In this document: positions 44,907 to 52,187 of the stretch, in pieces | Layout: every line of letters begins with the position of its first letter | Position numbering within the stretch: the stretch's first letter is position 1 | Assembly: GCF_009602705.1 (NCBI RefSeq) | Contig: NZ_VSWH01000001.1 | Span: forward strand, 310,001 to 374,000 | Length of the DNA stretch: 64,000 nt | DNA from: Chryseobacterium vaccae | GTDB taxonomy: Bacteria; Bacteroidota; Bacteroidia; Flavobacteriales; Weeksellaceae | Direction: 5' to 3' | The notes under the pieces: generated by a model | Databases searched by the model: none | What the model was told of the DNA's origin: nothing | What the model saw: the letters and a program-made list of their open reading frames with translations, nothing else | Position numbers and translations under genes: made by a program

Positions 44907-45557
44907 TTAGATCTTTAAAAGTTCAATGGTTCTTTCCGGGCTTTCTGTAGAAAATACAGCATTTCCGGCTACCAGAACATCGGCTCCCGCTTCGAAAAGC
45001 TTGGAAGCATTATCCAGATTCACGCCGCCATCAATCTCAATAAGAGCTGTGGAGTTATTGCTTAAAATAAGATCTTTTGTTTCCGCAATTTTCTTGTATG
45101 TATTTTCAATGAATTTCTGGCCTCCAAATCCTGGGTTTACACTCATTAAAAGAACAAGATCCACATCTGCAATAATGTCTTCAAGCATCAGCACTGGAGT
45201 GGAAGGATTCAGAACAACTCCTGCTTTTGCCCCTCTGCTCTGAATATGATGAATCGTTCTGTGAAGATGGGTACATGCTTCATAATGTACAGAAACAAGA
45301 TCAGCACCATGGTCAATAAATTCATCCACATACTTTTCCGGTTCTACAATCATCAGATGAACATCAACAAATTTTTTAGCGTGCTGCTGAATGGTCTTCA
45401 TAACAGGAAAACCGAATGAAATATTAGGAACAAATCTGCCGTCCATAACGTCAACGTGGAACCAGTCGGCCTGAGATCTGTTCAGCATTTCAATGTCTCT
45501 TTGCAGATTCCCGAAGTCTGCGGATAAAAGGGAAGGAGCAATAAGCTTCGTTTTCAT
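44907..45557 (-). CDS. rpe: Ribulose-phosphate 3-epimerase
   Basis: A 216-residue TIM-barrel enzyme of the pentose phosphate pathway. LIAPSLLSADFGNLQRDI opens it, with HVDVMDGRFVPNISFG, VDVHLMIVEPEKYV, LVLLMSVNPGFGGQKF and EIDGGVNLDN as family motifs carrying the metal-binding His and Asp residues. Normal length. It is on - behind a decayed small membrane gene and the M42 peptidase. Confidence 0.95.
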   Translation of the reverse strand: MKTKLIAPSLLSADFGNLQRDIEMLNRSQADWFHVDVMDGRFVPNISFGFPVMKTIQQHAKKFVDVHLMIVEPEKYVDEFIDHGADLVSVHYEACTHLHRTIHHIQSRGAKAGVVLNPSTPVLMLEDIIADVDLVLLMSVNPGFGGQKFIENTYKKIAETKDLILSNNSTALIEIDGGVNLDNASKLFEAGADVLVAGNAVFSTESPERTIELLKI

Positions 45558-45593
45558 TTTTACTTTTTATACTTTTACTTAGATTTCCAGTTT

Positions 45594-45891
45594 TTAAAAT
45601 GGATTAACAACTAAAAAATAATACAGGAAAAAGCTTCCCAATACCATTGTTTCCATAATTGTTAACTTGATATTATTAATTTTAATAACCAATAATCGAT
45701 CAATCATAAATAATCCTAAAGGCATGATGCTGAAAATTAATAACATTTCCTGAAGCATTTTGTATCCTGAATCTGTTTTTGGAGGATCAAACCACTTATA
45801 TACTATTAAAAATACCACATAAATAAAAAAAGAGTACTTAAAAGGGTATTAAAGTTGGTTTTCGGATTATTTGATAAAAGATACTTTTCAT
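45594..45891 (-). pseudogene. Frameshifted small membrane protein
   Basis: The longest open part, 45594-45818 (74 codons), starts only with GTG and reads LIVYKWFDPPKTDSGYKMLQ then two membrane spans. Upstream, in other phases, gene-like sequence runs from the ATG at 45891: NNPKTNFNTLLSTLFLFMWY in one frame and MKSIFYQIIRKPTLIPF in another. Joining phases would give a membrane protein of about 98 residues that starts two bases after the M42 stop. One or two indels, or sequence errors in T and A runs, explain it. Function unknown. Confidence 0.5.
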
Positions 45892-45892
45892 T

Positions 45893-46966
45893 TTAATGAT
45901 ACTTCAGCTTCATCTCCGGATTGATCTTAAGAAGCGTTTCGTAGATCAGTTTGATCACATTGCCCACATCTTCTTTAGATACCATTTCTACCGTTGTATG
46001 CATATAGCGCAAAGGTAAGGAAATTAATGCACTTGGTACTCCGCCGTTGGAATGGGCGAATGCATCAGTATCAGTTCCGGTACTTCTGCTCGCTGCTGCT
46101 CTCTGATAAGGAATCTTTTTGCTTTTTGCGGTATCAATAATCAACTCTCTGATCGTGTGATGAATGCTCGGTGCAAAGAAAACTACAGGTCCGTCACCAC
46201 ATTTTTGATCGCCTTCTTTCTTCTTCTCAATCATAGGTGTTGTGGTATCGTGGGTAACATCGGTTACGATAGCAATATTAGGTTTAATGGTATCAGCAAT
46301 CATATCAGCACCATACAGGCCAACTTCTTCCTGTACGGAATTGGTAATATACAGTCCGAAAGGAATCGTTTTTTTGTTTTCCTTTAAAAGTCGTGCCACT
46401 TCAGCAATCATAAAGCCTCCGATTCTGTTATCGAGCGCTCTGCACACAAAATAACGGTCGTTCATTTCAAAGAATTCATCCGGATAAGTGATCATGCAAC
46501 CTACATAGATTCCCATGTCTTCGACTTCTTTCTTCGTAACAGCACCGCAGTCGATGAAAATATTTTCAATTTTTGGAGCTGGTTCGTTCTGGTTGGTTCT
46601 GGTGTGGATTGCAGGCCATCCGAATACCCCTTTCACGATTCCTTTTTCACCATGAATGTGAACTACTTTCGAAGGTGCGATCGTCTGGTCAGATCCTCCG
46701 TTTCGGATCACATAAATAAGCCCGTCATCCGTAATATAATTTACATACCATGAGATTTCATCCGCATGAGCTTCAATAACGACTTTAAACTCAGCCTCAG
46801 GATTAATGATCCCATAGCAGGTCCCGTAATGATCTACTTCAATTTTGTCTACATAAGGTTTAATGTAATCCATCCAGACTTCCTGGCCTTTATGTTCGTA
46901 TCCAGTTGGAGATGAGGTGTTTAAGTATTTTTCTAAAAATTTCAAAGATTTCTTTTCAAATTTCAT
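45893..46966 (-). CDS. M42-family metallopeptidase (glutamyl aminopeptidase type)
   Basis: A 357-residue cytosolic aminopeptidase. N-terminal SPTGYEHKGQEVW, metal ligands in EAHADEISWYV (about residue 66) and CRALDNRIGGF, the catalytic Glu region SVQEEVGLYGA, DVTHD, and a C-terminal YMHTTVEM with the last His ligand are present. M42 enzymes form tetrahedral complexes that trim peptides. Not secreted. It is first in a short minus-strand run with the decayed membrane gene and rpe. Confidence 0.93.
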   Translation of the reverse strand: MKFEKKSLKFLEKYLNTSSPTGYEHKGQEVWMDYIKPYVDKIEVDHYGTCYGIINPEAEFKVVIEAHADEISWYVNYITDDGLIYVIRNGGSDQTIAPSKVVHIHGEKGIVKGVFGWPAIHTRTNQNEPAPKIENIFIDCGAVTKKEVEDMGIYVGCMITYPDEFFEMNDRYFVCRALDNRIGGFMIAEVARLLKENKKTIPFGLYITNSVQEEVGLYGADMIADTIKPNIAIVTDVTHDTTTPMIEKKKEGDQKCGDGPVVFFAPSIHHTIRELIIDTAKSKKIPYQRAAASRSTGTDTDAFAHSNGGVPSALISLPLRYMHTTVEMVSKEDVGNVIKLIYETLLKINPEMKLKYH

Positions 46967-47017
46967 AAAAAGGAATGATTTTTGCGTTTAATTTTTGTTA
47001 TTATAAGTGTAAAAATA

Positions 47018-47722
47018 ATGAATTTTAGCAAGATTATCTGCCTTTTTATCTTCTTTTTTGGGATCAGTGTTTTTGGTCAGAAGGATTCTATCATTGCGAA
47101 ACCACTCAATCAGTACCCACCTGAATCCTTAAAAGTAGATGAGTTTGGTAATAAATATTACTATGACGAAAAGCAGAAGGTAAAGATATTTGAAGTGAAT
47201 GGTGAACCTGTTGTAGAGCTGGATGAATTGGTTTTGGTCAATAAGCCGAGATTCAATAACCAATTGGATAAAAATTATTATTATTTCCTTAATAAAAAGC
47301 TGTACAGAGTATATCCTCTTTTTATAACTGCTCTGCAGCAGTACAGAGATATACAGGCTGATATGAATGATATGGACAGCAAGGCTAAAAGAAAGTTTGT
47401 AAGAGAAAGACAGAGTATGCTTGCCGATCAGTATGAAAAACAATTGCGGGACCTTACTACAACAGAAGGGCAGGTATTTGCCAAGCTGATGAACAGAGCA
47501 ACAGGTAAAAACGTATATGAGATCATTAAAGAGCTTAGAGGTGGATGGAGTGCCTTCTGGTGGAATGTAAAAGGAAAGATGGCAGATATTGATCTGAAAG
47601 ACCAGTATAATCCGCATAAAAACAGAACGGATGAGTTTGTAGAATCCCTGCTTCAGTCCAACTGGAATTCCGGCTATTTGCAGCCCTATCCGGGAGCCAG
47701 CGATTTTAAAACCAAAAAATAA
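47018..47722 (+). CDS. Exported DUF4294-family protein
   Basis: 234 residues from MNFSKIICLF, after which a Sec signal (GISVFGQ) is clear. The frame opens 12 codons earlier without a sensible N-terminus. The body has LDELVLVNKPRFNNQLDKNYYYFLNKKLYRVYPLF and a helical part, KFVRERQSMLADQYEKQLRDLT, ending in NPHKNRTDEFVESLL, which I recognise as DUF4294. These are conserved in Flavobacteriia and of unknown function. It is divergent from the M42 gene across about 50 bases. Confidence 0.85.
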   Translation: MNFSKIICLFIFFFGISVFGQKDSIIAKPLNQYPPESLKVDEFGNKYYYDEKQKVKIFEVNGEPVVELDELVLVNKPRFNNQLDKNYYYFLNKKLYRVYPLFITALQQYRDIQADMNDMDSKAKRKFVRERQSMLADQYEKQLRDLTTTEGQVFAKLMNRATGKNVYEIIKELRGGWSAFWWNVKGKMADIDLKDQYNPHKNRTDEFVESLLQSNWNSGYLQPYPGASDFKTKK

Positions 47723-47723
47723 T

Positions 47724-47760
47724 AAAAATTCCTGTAAACATTTACAGGAATTTTTCTTTT
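47724..47760. terminator. Bidirectional terminator shared by DUF4294 and NUDIX genes
   Basis: A 15-bp stem, AAAAATTCCTGTAAA with TTTACAGGAATTTTT, around CA, with A/T runs on both sides. The NUDIX stop codon (47742-47744) and last codons lie in the right arm. Confidence 0.85.
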
Positions 47761-48158
47761 AATTTATCGAATACAATTTTATCTATCGGCAGTTGAAAAG
47801 GATTATCCGGCTGATCAATATCAATCCATTCCGTTCTTTCAATGCAGGGATCCAGGATCAGGAAATCTTCTTCGGTGGTAATATTCACTATATAATACAT
47901 GGTAAGAAGCTGTTCGTTGTCTCTGAAACGCGACACCAGGAAATCTTCCTGCGTATAAAAATGCTCAACAACTTCTATCTTCACATTTAATTCTTCATCA
48001 AACTCACGGTGAAGACATTCAAGCACTCCTTCGCCAAACTCCAGTCCGCCGCCCGGAAATTTCATTAAAGGTTCACCGGCATACTCTTCAAATAAAGTCA
48101 GTACTTTTTTATCTTTTACAGCACAGGCATATACCCTAATATTGATCTTGTCAATCAT
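47742..48158 (-). CDS. NUDIX hydrolase
   Basis: A 138-residue protein with a NUDIX box at about residues 35-57: GGGLEFGEGVLECLHREFDEELN fits GX5EX7REUXEEXGU with the last Gly replaced. INIRVYACAVKDKKVLTLFEE precedes it. It should hydrolyse a nucleoside diphosphate derivative; substrate not predictable. Its 3' end is built into the bidirectional terminator. Confidence 0.88.
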   Translation of the reverse strand: MIDKINIRVYACAVKDKKVLTLFEEYAGEPLMKFPGGGLEFGEGVLECLHREFDEELNVKIEVVEHFYTQEDFLVSRFRDNEQLLTMYYIVNITTEEDFLILDPCIERTEWIDIDQPDNPFQLPIDKIVFDKLKEKFL

Positions 48159-48416
48159 ATATAATGTTTTGTATAGCTAATGTAAGGAAATATGTGGAAA
48201 AGACAAAGACGAGAACGGGCAAAGCCAATCATATATTTATTTTCTGATCTTTTACCTTTTCATCTTATTTAACCTCAATTCGGGATAAGAATATCTGATG
48301 GATGCAGGTTTGAAGCTGGATGATGGAAGAGGGAAGTTTTGAAAGTCACTAAGAACAAATATTGATCTGTTTTTATTTAATTTGATTTTCTGGTAGCTTT
48401 CAATACGTATAACTAA
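48159..48416. other. Intergenic region between NUDIX and mnmD
   Basis: About 330 bases up to the mnmD stop at 48493. The right part is the 3'-end repeat. The left holds an inverted partner of it (GGTTTGAAGCTGGATGATGG near 48307 against CCAGCCTCCTTCTTCC near 48427), which can fold onto the repeat. A 63-codon ORF here looks like a shadow. No gene called. Confidence 0.45.
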
Positions 48417-48495
48417 AAGTAACTTCCAGCCTCCTTCTTCCATCTTCCAACCTTTTACATTTTAACTCCTTAACCCGAACTCCTCAGGTTATTTA
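48417..48495. repeat. Dispersed 3'-end repeat overlapping the mnmD stop (copy 2)
   Basis: Resembles 3657-3731 (CTCCTTCTTCCATCTTCCAA, then AACTCCTTAACCC and GGTTATTTAGA). In both copies the last bases supply the TAA stop of the minus-strand gene. Confidence 0.6.
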
Positions 48496-49167
48496 GAGTT
48501 TCACAGCATTAATCATCTCTCTCTTCCCGGGAGGTCCTTGTTTTTTCTCTACATTAAAATTAAGCTCCTGAAGAATTCTTCTAACGCTTCCTTTAGAAGA
48601 GTAGGTTGTTAATAGTCCGTTAACGGCCATTTTGTCGGAAACCATTTCAAACAGGGGTTTTTCCCAAAGGTCTGGCTGCACTCTTGCTCCGAAACAGTCA
48701 AAGTAAACAAGGTTGATTTTGGGCAGATCTATGTTTTTCAGATCGAAGAAATCACATTCTATCTTTTTTAAGTTAAAACCACTAATGATTTCTACTGACT
48801 TTTCCCACTCTGCCAGATGAATTTTCTGATAAATATTTTTGAACTCTGGGTTATCAAAAAGTTCAAAATAAGCTAAATCATTAACTTCGGATTCATTTAT
48901 GGGGTATTTTTCAAGTGAAAAATAGTTGATGACATGATTTTTGTCAGTTTTTAAATATTCATTAATTGTCACTAAAACATTCAAACCTGTTCCAAAACCG
49001 AGTTCTAAAATATTAATTTCACAATCATTTATTAAATTTAATCCATTTTTGATAAACACGTGTTCTGCTTCCTGAAGGGCTCCGTGATGAGAATGGTAGT
49101 TTTCATTTAAATCATTGATAAACAATGTTTTGCTTCCGTCGTTTGTGGTCTTAATCTCTCTTTTCAA
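48493..49167 (-). CDS. mnmD: tRNA 5-methylaminomethyl-2-thiouridine methyltransferase, MnmD type
   Basis: A 224-residue SAM-dependent methyltransferase (DUF752/MnmD). MKREIKTTNDGSKTLFIND and HSHHGALQEAEHVFI at the start, the SAM motif ILELGFGTGLNVLVT near residue 55, NLVYFDCFGARVQPDLWEK and the C-terminal GPPGKREM are hallmarks. It is stand-alone, without the FAD-dependent MnmC half of E. coli. The start codon is TTG; no alternative ATG lies near the family N-terminus. A TAAATTTG box is only about 14 bases upstream. Confidence 0.9.
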   Translation of the reverse strand: MKREIKTTNDGSKTLFINDLNENYHSHHGALQEAEHVFIKNGLNLINDCEINILELGFGTGLNVLVTINEYLKTDKNHVINYFSLEKYPINESEVNDLAYFELFDNPEFKNIYQKIHLAEWEKSVEIISGFNLKKIECDFFDLKNIDLPKINLVYFDCFGARVQPDLWEKPLFEMVSDKMAVNGLLTTYSSKGSVRRILQELNFNVEKKQGPPGKREMINAVKL

Positions 49168-49180
49168 GCTATTTTTTGGT

Positions 49181-49188
49181 CAAATTTA
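49181..49188 (-). promoter_or_regulatory. Promoter -7 box (TAAATTTG) of mnmD
   Basis: Reads TAAATTTG on the minus strand, 13 bases from the TTG start of mnmD, predicting a leader of only a few bases. Confidence 0.45.
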
Positions 49189-49219
49189 CTCTAAAATTTT
49201 TATATTTAGAAAATTATAT

Positions 49220-49227
49220 TAAATTTG
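49220..49227 (+). promoter_or_regulatory. Promoter -7 box (TAAATTTG) of ilvE
   Basis: A TAnnTTTG match 25 bases before the ilvE ATG, divergent from the mnmD box 31 bases away. Confidence 0.5.
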
Positions 49228-49252
49228 TAGAACATCGTAAAAATTTTATAAA

Positions 49253-50323
49253 ATGATAATTCAAAAAACTGAAAACTCCAGAATTTCTACATTCAATCCT
49301 AACGATTTTTCATTTGGAAGTACTTTTATTGATCATATGATTATATGTGAGTATGAAAATGGAAAATGGGGTGATGTAAAATTAGTTCCTTACGGTCCGA
49401 TACCATTTACACCTGCCATGATGGGAGTAAACTATGGACAAGCTTGTTTTGAGGGTATGAAAGCCTACAAAGACAAAGACGGGCAGGTTTTCCTTTTCAG
49501 GCCTGAAAAGAATTTTGAACGTATCAACAAGTCAGCGAAACGTCTTGCTATGCCTGAAGTAACTGAAGAAATGTTTTTAGACGGATTAAAAGCATTAGTA
49601 GATATCGACAGAGACTGGATCCCACAAGGTGAAGGAATGTCTCTATATATCAGACCTTTGATCTTCGCTACAGAAGAAGCTTTGAAAGCAAGAGTAGCTA
49701 ATAAATATATGTTTGCCATCGTAGCAACTCCAGCGAAGAGTTATTATGCGGAACCTGTTTCTGTAAAAATCTCTGACCACTACTCAAGAGCGGCCAACGG
49801 AGGGGTAGGTTCTGCTAAAGCTGCAGGTAACTATGCTGCTTCTTTCTATCCAACACAGCTGGCTATTGAAGAAGGATATGAGCAGATTATCTGGACTGAT
49901 GATGCTACCCACGAATATTTCGAAGAGAGTGGAACAATGAATGTATTCGTAAGAATTAATGATACAATCTATACACCGCCAACTTCTGAGAAGATTCTTG
50001 ACGGGGTTACAAGAGACAGTTTCATTCAATTGGCTAAGAAAAGAGGTATTGAAGTGAAAATTGAGCCTGTAGCTGTAAAAACAGTAATCGAAGCTCAGAA
50101 AAATGGTACTTTGAAAGAAGTTTGGGGAGTAGGTACTGCTGTAGTAACTACGGTATTTCAGGCTTTAGGATATGAAGGTGTGAAACTGGAACTTCCTAAA
50201 TTATCTGATGAAGAAAGTTATGCTGCTATTCTTAAAAAAGACCTGGTAGACTTACAGAACAACCTATCTGAAGATCCATTCGGATGGAGAGTGATGGTAG
50301 ACCACGCTCTTGAAACTGTTTAA
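49253..50323 (+). CDS. ilvE: Branched-chain amino acid aminotransferase
   Basis: A 356-residue fold-type IV PLP enzyme. GQACFEGMKAYKDKDG, LFRPEKNFERINKSAKRL, the PLP Lys K189 in GGVGSAKAAGNYAAS, EYFEESGTMNVFV and WGVGTAVVTTV are all present. It transaminates Leu, Ile and Val with 2-oxoglutarate. Length fits the longer IlvE class (eukaryote-like BCAT). It is monocistronic, with its own promoter and terminator. Confidence 0.95.
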   Translation: MIIQKTENSRISTFNPNDFSFGSTFIDHMIICEYENGKWGDVKLVPYGPIPFTPAMMGVNYGQACFEGMKAYKDKDGQVFLFRPEKNFERINKSAKRLAMPEVTEEMFLDGLKALVDIDRDWIPQGEGMSLYIRPLIFATEEALKARVANKYMFAIVATPAKSYYAEPVSVKISDHYSRAANGGVGSAKAAGNYAASFYPTQLAIEEGYEQIIWTDDATHEYFEESGTMNVFVRINDTIYTPPTSEKILDGVTRDSFIQLAKKRGIEVKIEPVAVKTVIEAQKNGTLKEVWGVGTAVVTTVFQALGYEGVKLELPKLSDEESYAAILKKDLVDLQNNLSEDPFGWRVMVDHALETV

Positions 50324-50345
50324 TTTTAATTGAATAAACATACAG

Positions 50346-50371
50346 AAGCCGGGAAATTCCTGGCTTTTTTT
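50346..50371 (+). terminator. Rho-independent terminator of ilvE
   Basis: AAGCCGGGA pairs with TCCTGGCTT (one G-U pair) around a short AAT loop, followed by a T run. Confidence 0.8.
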
Positions 50372-50432
50372 ATTTGACTCATTTACTTTGTACATTTCTC
50401 CTTCAAGTTTTGTAATTGATTCCCGAAATGTG

Positions 50433-50440
50433 TATTTTCG
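50433..50440 (+). promoter_or_regulatory. Promoter -7 box (TATTTTCG) of the prolyl isomerase pair
   Basis: A one-mismatch TAnnTTTG box, nine bases before the ATG at 50450. Confidence 0.4.
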
Positions 50441-50449
50441 CAAAAGTTT

Positions 50450-50962
50450 ATGAAAAAATTACTCTTCATATCAGCAGTAAGTCTGTTAAGCTGTAACAGG
50501 AATGCGCAGACGGCTCACCCTCCTGTAGGAGGTGTTTTAAGCCAGAAAGACCTTGATGTTTCCAAGAACAGGATGAAGAACCTGAATACCATTGAAAGGG
50601 GACAGATCCAGGACTGGATCAGTGGTCAGTCTGTGAAATATTTTCCTACACAGCTTAATTACTGGGTAACAGTAGAAGGTTTTGATCAGAGAGAAAAAAG
50701 AGCCGATGAGACTTTTATTTCTTATTCTTATGATCTTTATGACTTTGATCAGACGAAGATCTATGATGAACCTTTTGTGAGAAAAGAAGCCAGATTCGGG
50801 CATTTTGATGAACTGAAAGCGGTAGAGAATGCTTTGCGTTTTATGCGTGATGGGGAGGAAGTAACGCTTTTGGTACCATCTTCACTGGCTTACGGAACCT
50901 TTGGAGATGAAAAGAAAATAGATAACGATATACCCTTAATCATAAAATTAAAAGCGCTATAA
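50450..50962 (+). CDS. GldI-like FKBP-type prolyl isomerase lipoprotein
   Basis: A 170-residue lipoprotein: short signal with the lipobox SLLSCNRN at residue about 14. The C-terminal FKBP-like domain has YSYDLYDFDQTKIYDE, ALRFMRDGEEVTLLVPSSLAYGTFGDE and DIPLIIKLKAL. It matches the gliding-motility-associated GldI family by layout and size. In Flavobacteria GldI supports folding of T9SS or gliding proteins. This group is often non-gliding, so a T9SS role is more likely. Four bases separate it from the next isomerase gene. Confidence 0.82.
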   Translation: MKKLLFISAVSLLSCNRNAQTAHPPVGGVLSQKDLDVSKNRMKNLNTIERGQIQDWISGQSVKYFPTQLNYWVTVEGFDQREKRADETFISYSYDLYDFDQTKIYDEPFVRKEARFGHFDELKAVENALRFMRDGEEVTLLVPSSLAYGTFGDEKKIDNDIPLIIKLKAL

Positions 50963-50965
50963 ATA

Positions 50966-52081
50966 ATGAAATTGTTTAACAAGAATATAATTCTGGCAGC
51001 GGCAAGTATTTCGCTGATGAGTTGTACCCCAATTTATAAAAAAATGAACGTAGACAAAGAAACTTTCGAAGGTCTTAATAACGGACTTTATGCAAATCTT
51101 CAGACTTCTAAAGGAAATCTGATCGTGAAGTTTGAAGACAAAAAGGCACCAGTTACTGTAGCCAACTTTATCGGGCTTGCAGAAGGGAAAATTGACAACA
51201 AAGCTAAGGCTAAAGGAGTTCCTTATTATGACGGAACAATCTTCCACAGAGTAATCAAAGATTTTATGATTCAGGGAGGTGACCCTCAGGGAACAGGAAT
51301 GGGAGACCCTGGATATAAATTTGAGGACGAAAAGAATGACCTTAAACATACAGGAAAAGGAATCCTTTCTATGGCTAATTCAGGTCCTAATACCAATGGC
51401 TCTCAGTTCTTCATCACTGAAGTGGCTACTCCTTGGTTAGACGGAAGACATACGATCTTCGGAAAAGTGGTGAAAGGAGATGATGTGATTGATGCTATTG
51501 CCAACGTGGAAAAAGGCGCTCAGGATAAACCTAAAACTGACATTGTATTAGAAAAAGTTTCTGTATTCAGCAAAGGTGACGAGTACAAAAACTACGATGC
51601 AGCAAAAACGTTCAACGAAGGAAAAGCGAAAATTGCTGAAAACAACAAAGCTTTTATTGCTAAAGAAGAAGCAGAAAAAAAGAAAAAAGAAGAAGAATTC
51701 AAGGCCAACCAGGAGAAAATGGTAGAAAACCTGAAAGCAGGTATGCAGAAAACGGAATCTGGTCTTTACTATAAAATCACAAAAACGGCAGACGGTAAAG
51801 CTCCAAAGGCAGGAGATAACGTATCTGTACACTATGCTGGTAAATTAGTAGACGGTACTGAATTTGATTCTTCATTCAAGAGAAACGAGCCTATCGAAAT
51901 TCCAATCGGAATGGGAAGAGTAATCAAAGGATGGGACGAAGGAATTCTGTTGCTTAAAGAAGGTGAAACTGCTACTTTACTGATTCCGCCTGCAATGGGT
52001 TACGGAGAAAGAGGAGCAGGAGGAGTTATCCCGCCAAACGCATGGTTAATCTTCGATGTTGAGCTTGTAAAAGTGAAATAA
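50966..52081 (+). CDS. Cyclophilin-FKBP fusion prolyl isomerase lipoprotein
   Basis: A 371-residue lipoprotein (lipobox SLMSCTPIY). Residues about 38-200 are a cyclophilin domain with IFHRVIKDFMIQGGDPQGTG and GSQFFITEVATPWLDGRHTIFG. A charged helical linker (KEEAEKKKKEEEFKANQEKM, about 228-248) joins it to an FKBP domain at about 265-371: VSVHYAGKLVDGTEFDSSF, GWDEGILLLKEGE, PAMGYGERGAGGVIPPNAWL. Two unrelated isomerase folds in one chain suit a periplasmic chaperone. It is in an operon with the GldI-like gene, four bases away. Confidence 0.92.
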   Translation: MKLFNKNIILAAASISLMSCTPIYKKMNVDKETFEGLNNGLYANLQTSKGNLIVKFEDKKAPVTVANFIGLAEGKIDNKAKAKGVPYYDGTIFHRVIKDFMIQGGDPQGTGMGDPGYKFEDEKNDLKHTGKGILSMANSGPNTNGSQFFITEVATPWLDGRHTIFGKVVKGDDVIDAIANVEKGAQDKPKTDIVLEKVSVFSKGDEYKNYDAAKTFNEGKAKIAENNKAFIAKEEAEKKKKEEEFKANQEKMVENLKAGMQKTESGLYYKITKTADGKAPKAGDNVSVHYAGKLVDGTEFDSSFKRNEPIEIPIGMGRVIKGWDEGILLLKEGETATLLIPPAMGYGERGAGGVIPPNAWLIFDVELVKVK

Positions 52082-52100
52082 TTGCACACTTTATCATATA

Positions 52101-52128
52101 AAAGCCGTCCGGAAGGATGGCTTTTTTG
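52101..52128 (+). terminator. Rho-independent terminator of the isomerase operon
   Basis: AAAGCCGTCC pairs with GGATGGCTTT (one G-U pair), loop GGAA-type, followed by a T run, 20 bases after the stop. Confidence 0.85.
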
Positions 52129-52163
52129 TTTTGGGAAGGTAAAATTTATTGATGAAAAAACAT

Positions 52164-52171
52164 TACTTTCG
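52164..52171 (+). promoter_or_regulatory. Promoter -7 box (TACTTTCG) of the retropepsin-like gene
   Basis: A one-mismatch box 17 bases before the ATG at 52188. It lies inside the longer open frame and so supports the shorter start. Confidence 0.4.
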
Positions 52172-52187
52172 TGTACAAAATCTACAC

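Noticed and set aside
48252..48443. 63-codon minus-strand ORF upstream of the mnmD stop
   Set aside because: Covers a dispersed repeat and its inverted partner, with no coding features.
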